A stretch of 22,139 bases of DNA from CAZTGZ01 sp044339595 (GTDB taxonomy: Bacteria > Bacteroidota > Bacteroidia > NS11-12g > UBA9320): NCBI GenBank assembly GCA_044339595.1, contig JBIIVF010000026.1:1-22139 (forward strand). The letters are read 5' to 3'. Shown in pieces: positions 15,015-22,139 of the stretch (position 1 is the first letter of the stretch; every line of letters begins with the position of its first letter). Under the pieces are notes generated by a model. It searched no databases and was not told the DNA's origin. It was given only the letters and a program-made list of their open reading frames with translations. The translations under genes and the position numbers were made by a program.

Positions 15015-15039
15015 TTTGATGATTATCTGATTTCCAATA

Positions 15040-16194
15040 TCAGCCCTTAGAATTCTTCCCGCTGGATTTAACCCTACAACCATCAATTACCTTATGGTAG
15101 TAATTCTCATACATCGGAAGAATATATTTGATGTCGAATTTTTGTGCCTGCGCTAACGCTTGCTTTTTGAAAGTCTCCAATTCAGGGCCTAAAATGCGAA
15201 GGGCGTTTTCGGCCATGCTTTCAACATCTCCCACATCACTCGTAAAACCGCTATATCCATCTGCATTCACTTCCGGAAGTCCTCCGCTGTTGCTGCTGAT
15301 TACAGGCACTTCACAGGCCATCGCCTCCAACGCTGCCAATCCAAAGCTCTCTGTTTGCGATGGAAGTAAAAATAAATCACCCACCGACAATATCTCTTCC
15401 ACGGCATCTTGCTTGCCTAGAAAGGTGACTGCATCATTCAATTCGAATTCACGACAAACTTTCTCCATATTAAATCGTTCCGGACCATCACCAACTAATA
15501 AAAGTCGGGCAGGCACCTGCTTGCGAATCCGATCGAAAATAGCAATTACATCCTCAATTCGCTTCACTTTTCTGAAATTGGAAGTATGTACCACGATAAA
15601 TTCATCATTCGGGGCAATGGCCTTTTTGAAGTGCTCCCTGGGCTTTTTACTGAACCGGGCAAAATCAATAAAATTGGGTATCACCTCAATATCACGAACC
15701 ACATCAAAATGTCGGTATGTATCTTGTTTTAAACTTTCAGAAACAGAAGTAACGCCGTCGCTTTGATTGATGCTATAACTCACTACCGGTTCATAGGTCG
15801 GGTCCTTCCCTACCAGGGTAATGTCTGTGCCATGCAAAGTCGTAATCACAGGAATATAAATTCCTTTTTGTTCTAAAATCTGACGGGCCATGAGGGCTGC
15901 CGCTGCATGTGGAATGGCGTAATGCACATGCAACATTTCAAGATTGGCAAATTGAACAATATCAACAATTTTACTGGCCAACGCAATTTCATACGGCGGA
16001 TATCGAAACAACGGATATTTCGAAACCGAAACCTCATGGTAATAAACATTCTCACTAAAAAAATCGAGCCTGGCAGGTTGATCGTAAGAGATGAAATGCA
16101 CTTTATGACCTTCCTGACCCAATGCTTTACCCAATTCGGTGGCTACAACGCCGCTCCCTCCATAGGTTGGATAACAAATAATCCCTATATTCAT
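15040..16194 (-). CDS. bshA: N-acetyl-alpha-D-glucosaminyl L-malate synthase (bacillithiol step 1)
   Basis: A 384-aa GT-B retaining glycosyltransferase (GT4-type) with both Rossmann-like halves. The opening MNIGIICYPTYGGSGVVATELG, the HVHYAIPHA segment and LHGTDITLVG near residue 120 are characteristic of BshA, which joins GlcNAc from UDP-GlcNAc to L-malate in the first step of bacillithiol synthesis. The C-terminal half holds LVGDGPE and the sugar-nucleotide-binding LLPSQTESFGLAALEAMACEVPVI, with the conserved E-x7-E glutamates. Length is normal. Its start overlaps the stop of the metH-like gene by 4 nt (ATGA on the minus strand), so it is the second gene of a coupled operon. The later bacillithiol genes (bshB, bshC) are not in this window. 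Confidence 0.95.
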   Translation of the reverse strand: MNIGIICYPTYGGSGVVATELGKALGQEGHKVHFISYDQPARLDFFSENVYYHEVSVSKYPLFRYPPYEIALASKIVDIVQFANLEMLHVHYAIPHAAAALMARQILEQKGIYIPVITTLHGTDITLVGKDPTYEPVVSYSINQSDGVTSVSESLKQDTYRHFDVVRDIEVIPNFIDFARFSKKPREHFKKAIAPNDEFIVVHTSNFRKVKRIEDVIAIFDRIRKQVPARLLLVGDGPERFNMEKVCREFELNDAVTFLGKQDAVEEILSVGDLFLLPSQTESFGLAALEAMACEVPVISSNSGGLPEVNADGYSGFTSDVGDVESMAENALRILGPELETFKKQALAQAQKFDIKYILPMYENYYHKVIDGCRVKSSGKNSKG

Positions 16195-17216
16195 TCTGCG
16201 ATGCTGTTAGCAAGAACCGGTATTTCTCTGGGTGAATATTTTGCCGCTACTTCGGCTATGGCTTTGATGTGTTGCGGGGTGGTTCCACAACATCCACCGA
16301 TGATATTGATGAAACCGTGTTTTAAATAATCCTCTACTATGTCTGCCATTTCACGTGCACTTTGATCATACTCTCCGAATTCGTTGGGCAAACCTGCATT
16401 GGGATGTGCACTTACCCTGGTCCAGGCAATTCTGCTCAATTCCTCAATGTACGGTCTAAGTTGATCCGCACCCAAAGCGCAGTTCAACCCAATGCTGAAC
16501 AAATTGGCATGCGAAACGCTGTTCCAGAAAGCTTCCGTAGTTTGACCGCTCAAGGTACGCCCGCTGGCATCAGTAATGGTACCGCTCACCATAATCGGAA
16601 TTTCAACGCCCATTTCATCCTGCAATTGAAGAATGGCAAACAAACCCGCTTTGCAGTTTAACGTATCAAATACCGTTTCGAGCATCAATAAATCTACTCC
16701 GCCTTCTATCAGTGCTTTGGCTTGCTCTGTATAAATCTCCACCAATTCATCAAACGTAACGCCACGGTAACCCGGGTCGTTTACATCCGGACTTAATGAA
16801 GCCGTTTTATTCGTGGGCCCCATACTTCCTGCTACAAATCGCGGCTTTTCCGGATTCATCGCAGTATATTTATCCGCAGCGGCTTTCGCAAGGCGCGCAC
16901 CGGCCAGGTTCATCTCATATGCCAGATCTTCCATGTGATAGTCGGCCATCGAGATGCGGTTGGCATTAAAAGTATTCGTCTCTAAAATATCTGCTCCTGC
17001 CTCTAAATAGGCTTCATGAATTTCACGGATCATGTCGGGCTGGGTAAGTACCAACAAATCATTGTTCCCTTTGAGGCTATGCGGAAAATCAGCAAATCGA
17101 GCACCTCGGTAATCTTCGTCGCTGGGTTTATAGCGCTGTATCATGGTTCCCATGGCGCCATCGAGCACCAGAATTCTGTGCTTCAGTATTTCCTTCATTA
17201 ATTGAGTGTTCTTCAT
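16191..17216 (-). CDS. metH: Methionine synthase N-terminal module (homocysteine methyltransferase)
   Basis: A 341-aa homocysteine S-methyltransferase domain, equal to the first module of cobalamin-dependent MetH. VLDGAMGTMIQ opens the barrel, ETNTFNANRISMADY follows, and the three zinc-binding cysteines are all present: Cys246 (GLNCALGA) and Cys309/Cys310 (GGCCGTTP). The protein stops right after this module, so the folate, cobalamin and reactivation domains of a 1200-aa MetH are absent. Bacteroidota commonly split MetH into two genes, so the C-terminal half is probably elsewhere. It cannot make methionine from methyl-folate alone. I chose the ATG at 17216 over 17234 because it begins the usual short N-terminus. 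It is the first gene of an operon with bshA. Confidence 0.92.
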   Translation of the reverse strand: MKNTQLMKEILKHRILVLDGAMGTMIQRYKPSDEDYRGARFADFPHSLKGNNDLLVLTQPDMIREIHEAYLEAGADILETNTFNANRISMADYHMEDLAYEMNLAGARLAKAAADKYTAMNPEKPRFVAGSMGPTNKTASLSPDVNDPGYRGVTFDELVEIYTEQAKALIEGGVDLLMLETVFDTLNCKAGLFAILQLQDEMGVEIPIMVSGTITDASGRTLSGQTTEAFWNSVSHANLFSIGLNCALGADQLRPYIEELSRIAWTRVSAHPNAGLPNEFGEYDQSAREMADIVEDYLKHGFINIIGGCCGTTPQHIKAIAEVAAKYSPREIPVLANSIAE

Positions 17217-17355
17217 GGTTCTAAAATTAAACAAGATTGGGTCAAAATGGTTTCAAATCTCGCTTCCCACAAAGGAAATCAATTCCCATGACTTCCGAAT
17301 GCGGAAACCATAAGAATCCTCCATTCAAAAAATCTGAAAATGCCGTTTGTCCTAT

Positions 17356-17363
17356 TACTTTTG
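17356..17363 (+). promoter_or_regulatory. -7 box of the L-2-hydroxyglutarate oxidase gene
   Basis: TACTTTTG matches TAnnTTTG exactly and ends 16 nt before the chosen ATG at 17380, in the divergent region shared with the metH-bshA operon. Its position supports that start over the in-frame ATG at 17347. Confidence 0.5.
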
Positions 17364-17379
17364 CGGCATCAGATCCATT

Positions 17380-18567
17380 ATGAAATACGACGTTACCATT
17401 ATTGGCGGAGGAATTGTTGGATTGGCCACTGCCTACAACATCCTTCTGAAGAAACCCAATACCCGTTTGCTGCTCCTTGAAAAAGAAACCGCCATTGCCC
17501 AACATCAGACCGGCAACAACAGCGGCGTGATACATTCCGGTATTTACTATAAACCCGGAAGCCTGAAAGCTAAAAACTGTATTGAAGGCTATCATATGCT
17601 TCTCGAATTTGCTCAAAAAAACGAAATCCCTTACGATTTATGCGGCAAAATCATTGTGGCGACCTTACCCGAAGAACTACCCGGACTTGAAACTTTGTAT
17701 CAAAGGGGCTTGGAAAACGGACTGCCCGGATTAAAGTGGATTGAAAAAGATCAAATCAAAGACTACGAACCCCATTGTGCCGGTATCAGAGCCTTGTTTG
17801 TACCCCAAACCGGTATCATCGATTACAAACTAGTGGCCGCAAAATATGCCGAAGTGGTACAAAACCTTGGCGGCGAAATAAAAACAGGACACCAGGTACT
17901 GGAGATTAAAAAAAGTGCTCATTCTGCATTGATAGAAACGAAAACCGGTGCTTTTGAATCGTCTATGATTGTTAACTGTGCCGGCTTGTATAGCGACAAA
18001 GTGGCAAGCATGAGCACTCAAGAAGTAGATACCCGCATCATTCCATTCAGGGGTGAATACTTCATGATCAAGCCCGAAAGGCAATATCTCGTTAAAAATC
18101 TGATTTACCCGGTGCCCGATCCGGCCTTTCCATTTCTGGGGGTACACTTCACCCGAATGATGAATGGCCATGTTGAGGCCGGTCCGAATGCCGTGTTGGC
18201 TTTCAAGCGTGAAGGGTATAAAAAGACCGATATTCATCTAGGCGAATTATGGGAAACCCTCAGTTGGCCGGGGTTTAGGACGGTGGCCTACAAATACTGG
18301 AAGACCGGATTGGGCGAAATGTGGCGTTCTTTTTCTAAGGCGGCCTTCACCAAAGCCCTGCAACGCCTCATTCCTGAAATTACAGAAGATGATCTCGAAC
18401 CTGCCAATGCCGGCGTGCGCGCACAGGCCTGTGACCGAAACGGTGGCTTGCTCGATGATTTTAAAATCATACAGGAAGCCGGCATCATTCATATCCTCAA
18501 TGCTCCGTCTCCGGCTGCAACTTCTTCTTTGAGTATCGGTAAAACCATTAGTGAGATGATTGAATAA
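17380..18567 (+). CDS. lhgO: L-2-hydroxyglutarate oxidase (DAO-type flavoprotein)
   Basis: A 395-aa FAD-dependent oxidoreductase. The dinucleotide-binding motif GGGIVGLATAYN is at residues 9-20, ending with an acidic Glu after LLLLEKE. The stretch TGNNSGVIHSGIYYKPGSLKAKNC near residue 45 is the hallmark of the LhgO/YgaF group, which oxidises L-2-hydroxyglutarate to 2-oxoglutarate and passes electrons to the membrane quinone pool. IVNCAGLYSDKVA and the C-terminal GVRAQACDRNGGLLDDF and NAPSPAATSSLSIG complete the FAD site. Length is normal. It removes a toxic by-product of malate and lactate dehydrogenases acting on 2-oxoglutarate. It is transcribed divergently from metH-bshA and ends in a hairpin shared with the rhomboid gene. 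Confidence 0.93.
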   Translation: MKYDVTIIGGGIVGLATAYNILLKKPNTRLLLLEKETAIAQHQTGNNSGVIHSGIYYKPGSLKAKNCIEGYHMLLEFAQKNEIPYDLCGKIIVATLPEELPGLETLYQRGLENGLPGLKWIEKDQIKDYEPHCAGIRALFVPQTGIIDYKLVAAKYAEVVQNLGGEIKTGHQVLEIKKSAHSALIETKTGAFESSMIVNCAGLYSDKVASMSTQEVDTRIIPFRGEYFMIKPERQYLVKNLIYPVPDPAFPFLGVHFTRMMNGHVEAGPNAVLAFKREGYKKTDIHLGELWETLSWPGFRTVAYKYWKTGLGEMWRSFSKAAFTKALQRLIPEITEDDLEPANAGVRAQACDRNGGLLDDFKIIQEAGIIHILNAPSPAATSSLSIGKTISEMIE

Positions 18568-18576
18568 AACAATTCA

Positions 18577-18604
18577 CCCCTTCAAGGGACCACCCTTGAA
18601 GGGG
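18577..18604. terminator. Bidirectional terminator between lhgO and the rhomboid gene
   Basis: Perfect 12-bp stem (18577-18588 with 18593-18604) closed by a 4-nt loop, 9 nt after the lhgO stop and 13 nt before the end of the convergent rhomboid gene. No long T-run, but the stem is very stable. Confidence 0.8.
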
Positions 18605-18617
18605 ATGTTTAGAAATC

Positions 18618-19175
18618 TTACTTCCCCTTCACCAAACCAAACAAGCTTCCGCAAACTCCACCAATGATATGGGCAAATTGTGCCACTTGATCTTGCTGAT
18701 AACTTTCGAGAATTTCCTTACCTAAAAATAAAACCCCCACCAACAAAAAGGTCAGTGGAACGGTATTGCGCTTTCCGTTCGAAAAACTGGTGAGCATGAT
18801 GAACATAAACACAATGCCGCTGCAACCTATGATGGCCGCCCGAAAAAACAAAAGGTTGATTACAGCAGTGGCCAATACGGTCAGCACCATCATCAATAAA
18901 ACATCACGAATGCCATATTTATGCTCTAAAACAGGGCCCAACAGCAGAATAAATGACAAGTTTCCAAGCAAATGGCCCAAATCGGCATGCCCAACGGAAT
19001 AAGACATTAAGGTAAACCAACTGACCCCGTTGCGATAGTCAAATGCCGGTCGCAACACGAAGTACTGCTCCATCAGTCCGTCATAGATGCCTGCCGCGAA
19101 AAATACGCCCAAACAAACAAAGGTAAACCACAAGGTAAGGGGCGCATTAAACGAGATGGAGTATCGCGATGACAT
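18618..19175 (-). CDS. Rhomboid family intramembrane serine protease
   Basis: A 185-aa protein with about six hydrophobic segments, the minimal rhomboid core. The HxxxN motif is in GHLLGN (His68, Asn72), the catalytic Ser119 in GCSG followed by IVF, and the catalytic His169 in FAHIIGGVCGSLFG. Dyad and oxyanion residues are all present, so it should be an active protease that cleaves transmembrane segments in the inner membrane. Its substrate is unknown. The ATG at 19175 is chosen because the longer frame to 19286 adds 37 polar, unlike residues and would overlap the promoter region of the divergent gene. It is small for a rhomboid, with no extra domain. It converges on lhgO. Confidence 0.88.
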   Translation of the reverse strand: MSSRYSISFNAPLTLWFTFVCLGVFFAAGIYDGLMEQYFVLRPAFDYRNGVSWFTLMSYSVGHADLGHLLGNLSFILLLGPVLEHKYGIRDVLLMMVLTVLATAVINLLFFRAAIIGCSGIVFMFIMLTSFSNGKRNTVPLTFLLVGVLFLGKEILESYQQDQVAQFAHIIGGVCGSLFGLVKGK

Positions 19176-19286
19176 GCCACAAAATTGGTCATTCGGGCGA
19201 TGAACATCCAAACAGGAATTGTTCACACCCGGTGGCTGTTGTCTTATTCTGCAAACGGACCTATAAATACATCCTTCTTTTGTCAT

Positions 19287-19294
19287 TATATTTG
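19287..19294 (+). promoter_or_regulatory. -7 box upstream of the DUF3352-like gene
   Basis: TATATTTG matches TAnnTTTG exactly and ends 9 nt before the ATG at 19304. If used, the mRNA leader would be only a few bases long. Confidence 0.45.
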
Positions 19295-19303
19295 ACCTCT
19301 GAC

Positions 19304-21286
19304 ATGAAACGTTTCTTTAAAATCCTTGCCATTTTAGTCGTATTCGCCGGTGCAGCCTTTCTGGCCTGGTGGTACTTCTTTCCTTCAAAAACCGTAAACG
19401 GGCTCAATCTCATACCGGAAGATGCCATGTATATTTTGCATACTCAAAAACCGGTGGATCAATGGAATAACCTGAGCAAGTCTAAGGTTTGGCAATTTTT
19501 GAAGGGGCATGAGACTTTTAAGGAGATTGCTGAATATGCGGATGCATTGGATGAGATGATTCAAGCTAATCGTACAAGTTTCAGTTTGGTAGGTGAACGG
19601 GATCTTTTCATATCTGCCCATCCCATTAAAAAAAATGATTACGACTTTCTATTTGCCCTTGATCTGAAAAAAGCCGGTGGTATTGCCGGACTCAAAGATG
19701 CCCTCTCATTAACTTTCAGGCAAGGTGGATATCAGGTTGAAAGCCGGGATTATAAAAAATCTGAAATCCTTGAAATTCTTGACCCCGAAACCCGGGATAT
19801 CCTCTACCTTACGGTGGAGCATCAGTTTTTAGTCTGTTCTTACACCGCTAAACTGCTCGAACGCAGCCTTGACCAAGTAGAAACGGCTTATCTGGCCAAC
19901 AATAAAAACCTCACTGACCTGGTCAGCATCACCGACGATGATGGTCTTGGGAAATTGTACATTCATTATGCCTTTATCGATGATTACATGAACTGCTATA
20001 TGGATGCTCCCGATCCTATGGTGAATGACCTGAGCAAAATACTCCGTTTTACTTCGGCCTACTTCGATCTTACGGATCAGTCTGTTGAAGCCGATGGTTA
20101 TACCAACCTCAATGACTCTATGGAGTCTTATATGAAGGCGTTGATGCTCTCCGGAAAAGCCAAATGCGGAGCCGCTTCTGTCTTGAGCAACCGGACCGCC
20201 ATCATGGTAAATTTTGGATTTAACAATTTCCCGGCTTTTAAAGCCAACTTGATGCAAGTATATCAGCAGGATAAAAACAAGGAAGCGGAATACAAAACCT
20301 GGGTCAATAAAATCGAGCGTTTGCTGAAAATAAAAGTTGATGAGCATTTGTTGGGATGGATTGGAAATGAAGTGGCCTATGCTCAAAATCGACCGTCTAA
20401 GTATAGCGAAAGTCGCGAAGATGACATCATCATTGCCATGCATGCTCCTGATATTGAAAAGGCCAAGGAAGGGCTCGGATTTATTCACCGTCAGATCAAA
20501 AGACGCACCCCGGCTAAATTTAAGAGCATGGAATTCAGAAACCATGAAATCAACTACCTCGAAATCAAAGGGTTCTTTCGGTTGATGTTTGGCAAGCTGT
20601 TCAGCAAATTACAAAAGCCCTATTACACGACCCTTGGAGATTACGTGGTGTTTAGCAACAGCCCGAAAACATTGGTGGGCATGATCATGGACTATGAAGA
20701 TGGGCTCACTTTGCAAGAAGAAGAATCCTACCAAAGATTTAGAAAAAACTTTCAGGATGAAGCGAGTCTGTTTTGCTATATCAGCGGTCCGGATATGTTT
20801 CCTTTGTTGAGAAAGAAGAGCAATCCGCAAACCTGGCAAGATCTGCAAAAAAGCAAAAAATACATCACCTCATTCGATCACAACGGGTTTCAGCTGATTT
20901 CTGCCGGCAATAAATTCAAGACCAGACTTTTCCTTCAATTTGAAGAACAAATTGAAGTGCAGGGACAAGAAGAAGACAGTTTGGAGATCATCTTTAATAG
21001 TCAAGTTCAGGACATTTCGGGGGTTCTGGATTCGATGGATGATGCAGCGCGTTTCATCCTTGAAAAACTGCAAAAAGGCAAATACTTCAGACCGTATCCC
21101 AATTCCGATCAAAATGAAATAGAAGCCGAAACAGTGGATGGTGCATTGCAGGGCGATTACAAAGAATTTTATCCGGATGGCACCTTGCGGGTTGATGGAA
21201 GATACCGCAAAGGCAGAAAAAGCGGCACCTGGAAATATTATGACGAAAGCGGCAGCCTCACTGAAAAGGTGAAATACAAATTTTGA
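19304..21286 (+). CDS. DUF3352-like membrane-anchored protein with MORN_2-type tail
   Basis: A 660-aa protein. An N-terminal signal anchor (MKRFFK, then ILAILVVFAGAAFLAWWYFF) places the rest outside the inner membrane. The bulk (about residues 30-600) resembles uncharacterised DUF3352-type proteins of Bacteroidota: LIPEDAMYILHTQKP at the start, and repeated patterns such as YTTLGDYVVFSNSPKTL. The last 45 residues (from LQGDYKEFYPDGTLRVDG, then YRKGRKSGTWKYYDESG) are two MORN_2-type repeats as in YwqK-like proteins. That tail may be a fusion; its role is not known. The ATG at 19304 follows a promoter box and begins the anchor, while the frame from 19169 would overlap the rhomboid gene. The stop codon lies inside an octamer tandem repeat. 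Confidence 0.78.
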   Translation: MKRFFKILAILVVFAGAAFLAWWYFFPSKTVNGLNLIPEDAMYILHTQKPVDQWNNLSKSKVWQFLKGHETFKEIAEYADALDEMIQANRTSFSLVGERDLFISAHPIKKNDYDFLFALDLKKAGGIAGLKDALSLTFRQGGYQVESRDYKKSEILEILDPETRDILYLTVEHQFLVCSYTAKLLERSLDQVETAYLANNKNLTDLVSITDDDGLGKLYIHYAFIDDYMNCYMDAPDPMVNDLSKILRFTSAYFDLTDQSVEADGYTNLNDSMESYMKALMLSGKAKCGAASVLSNRTAIMVNFGFNNFPAFKANLMQVYQQDKNKEAEYKTWVNKIERLLKIKVDEHLLGWIGNEVAYAQNRPSKYSESREDDIIIAMHAPDIEKAKEGLGFIHRQIKRRTPAKFKSMEFRNHEINYLEIKGFFRLMFGKLFSKLQKPYYTTLGDYVVFSNSPKTLVGMIMDYEDGLTLQEEESYQRFRKNFQDEASLFCYISGPDMFPLLRKKSNPQTWQDLQKSKKYITSFDHNGFQLISAGNKFKTRLFLQFEEQIEVQGQEEDSLEIIFNSQVQDISGVLDSMDDAARFILEKLQKGKYFRPYPNSDQNEIEAETVDGALQGDYKEFYPDGTLRVDGRYRKGRKSGTWKYYDESGSLTEKVKYKF

Positions 21287-21360
21287 TGAAACGATTAAAC
21301 GATGTAGCGATGGAATGTTTCCATCGATGTAACGATGAAACGATTTAACGATGCAACGAT
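21285..21360. repeat. Octanucleotide tandem repeat GATNNAAC
   Basis: Four 8-bp units (21285-21316) and four more (21326-21357) of the form GATNNAAC are separated by a 9-nt insert, with a last partial GAT. The central part forms a perfect hairpin GATGGAA-TGT-TTCCATC (21309-21325). The first unit overlaps the DUF3352-like stop codon. Only positions 4-5 of the unit vary much (GA, TA, GT, GG, TT, GC). Confidence 0.85.
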
Positions 21361-21443
21361 AGGAGGCAGTCGAATTATCTAAAACGAAGGAAACACGACG
21401 AAAGCGGGAGTTTTACAGAAAAGTGAAGCACGAATTATAAGGG

Positions 21444-22079
21444 TTACTCCAGATGATAAATTTCCCGGATATCACTGAGAATTTTATCGAAATCCAGATT
21501 CAGATCTTTGAGCAATCCGTTTTTCAAATCATACACCCATCCATGTACCTGAGGGTATCCCTTTTTCATATAACTTTTTTGAACTGAGGCCGTTTTGGTG
21601 ATGTTTACGCATTGCTCCTGAACATTGAGCTCAATGAGCCGATCGTATTTGGCTTGTTCATTTTCTATGGCATTCAGCTCCATCTTGTGCAGGCGATATA
21701 CATCGCGTATATTTCTTAACCACATATTCATCTGCCCCATATCATGGCTTTGCATGGCGGCATACACCCCACCACATCCGTAGTGTCCGCACACAATTAC
21801 GTGTTTAACTTCCAGATTTTCAACCGCATACTGAATCACCGATTGTACATTTACGTCGGTATTGGGAACCATATTCGCTATGTTGCGATGAACAAATACC
21901 TCTCCGGGCTCCAATCCCATGATTTCATTGGCAGGAACCCTGCTGTCTGAACATCCTATGAACAAAAAATCAGGGCGTTGCTCCTTTGATAATTTGGCAA
22001 AGAATTCTTTGTCGTTGCGGGTTTTCTCTTCTACCCATTTGCGATTGTTTTCGAATATTTTTTCGTAGAGTTCTTTCAT
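21444..22079 (-). CDS. can: Beta-class carbonic anhydrase
   Basis: A 211-aa cytosolic zinc enzyme that interconverts CO2 and bicarbonate. The zinc ligands are Cys43 (in GCSDSR), His99 and Cys102 (in CGHYGCGG); Asp45 and Arg47 form the catalytic dyad. VHRNIAN and the later HGWVYDL are also conserved in the E. coli Can (YadF) group. Length is typical of that group. The start ATG at 22079 gives the normal N-terminus. A TATAATTG box (7 of 8 to the consensus) lies on the minus strand at 22099-22106. Bicarbonate for biosynthesis is the usual role; a link with the SbtA-like permease at 2359 is possible but they are 18 kb apart and not in one operon. Confidence 0.95.
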   Translation of the reverse strand: MKELYEKIFENNRKWVEEKTRNDKEFFAKLSKEQRPDFLFIGCSDSRVPANEIMGLEPGEVFVHRNIANMVPNTDVNVQSVIQYAVENLEVKHVIVCGHYGCGGVYAAMQSHDMGQMNMWLRNIRDVYRLHKMELNAIENEQAKYDRLIELNVQEQCVNITKTASVQKSYMKKGYPQVHGWVYDLKNGLLKDLNLDFDKILSDIREIYHLE

Positions 22080-22139
22080 ATCAGCGATTGTTGGTCTACA
22101 ATTATAAGTCGAAATTTTGTTAGATTCACGTCAAAATAC

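Larger units (their letters stand above)
14733..15039. other. 307-bp gap with REP end and repeat copy C
   Basis: No gene is seen. The stretch contains the right REP-like end (14749-14777), an unassigned AT-rich segment, and the third copy of the dispersed repeat (14922-15014), which runs to 25 bp from the bshA stop codon. Confidence 0.5.

Noticed and set aside
17242..17616. 124-aa minus-strand frame overlapping the lhgO start
   Set aside because: It is antisense to the conserved N-terminus of LhgO and shows low-complexity, non-family sequence.
19829..20545. 238-aa minus-strand frame inside the DUF3352-like gene
   Set aside because: A long antisense shadow of a real gene, with no domain pattern.
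21285..21360. CRISPR array
   Set aside because: 8-bp contiguous units with no spacers; a tandem repeat.

Overview
The window looks like a chromosomal segment of a Bacteroidota bacterium, probably from the Chitinophagales, Saprospirales or Sphingobacteriales side; rank below phylum is a guess. The reasons are a secreted protein with a type IX secretion (T9SS) C-terminal sorting domain, a bacillithiol gene (bshA), a stand-alone methionine-synthase N-terminal half, several exact copies of the Bacteroidota -7 promoter box TAnnTTTG, A-rich translation starts without strong Shine-Dalgarno sequences, and REP-flanked IS200-type transposase remains. Most of the window is ordinary housekeeping and accessory sequence. 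No tRNA, rRNA, CRISPR array or prophage was seen.

Layout. 1-459 is a DsrE-family protein cut by the left edge, convergent with a LysR regulator (556-1479) across a perfect bidirectional terminator. The regulator resembles the CbbR/CmpR group and is divergent from a coupled pair: an unrecognised 94-aa protein (2075-2359) and an SbtA-type sodium/bicarbonate permease (2359-3330). The gap between holds a possible small membrane ORF and several dyads or hairpins. 3807-7091 is a tight four-gene run: tyrS, a flavin reductase-like protein, a small membrane protein and an NADPH-dependent FMN reductase. 7152-10079 is a 975-aa secreted T9SS cargo with a hairpin touching its start codon and a strong terminator after it.

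10242-11786 is a polytopic membrane protein of GT-C-like appearance, overlapping tail-to-tail by 17 bp with a nitroreductase (11770-12348). The nitroreductase is divergent from a Mn/Fe superoxide dismutase (12434-13036), which is followed by a small membrane protein (13149-13481). 13482-15039 is a gene-poor repeat region with an IS200/RAYT-type transposase broken by a one-base frameshift, REP-like hairpins on both sides of it, and two copies of a dispersed inverted-repeat family; a third copy lies at 3516-3586 and a diverged relative at 10143-10194.

17216-15040 (minus strand) is a two-gene operon, metH N-terminal module then bshA with a 4-nt overlap. It is divergent from an L-2-hydroxyglutarate oxidase gene (17380-18567), which converges on a rhomboid protease (18618-19175) across a perfect 12-bp hairpin. 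19304-21286 encodes a DUF3352-like protein with C-terminal MORN_2-type repeats; its stop codon lies inside an octanucleotide tandem repeat (GATNNAAC). A beta-carbonic anhydrase (21444-22079, minus strand) closes the window.

Themes. Inorganic carbon: CbbR/CmpR-like regulator, SbtA-like permease and its unknown partner, with a beta-carbonic anhydrase about 18 kb away. Thiol and redox: bshA, metH module, SOD, nitroreductase, two flavoproteins. The best candidate for something undescribed is the 94-aa protein translationally coupled to the permease, in the place where the PII-like SbtB is expected. Next are the dispersed repeat families and the start-codon hairpin of the T9SS cargo.
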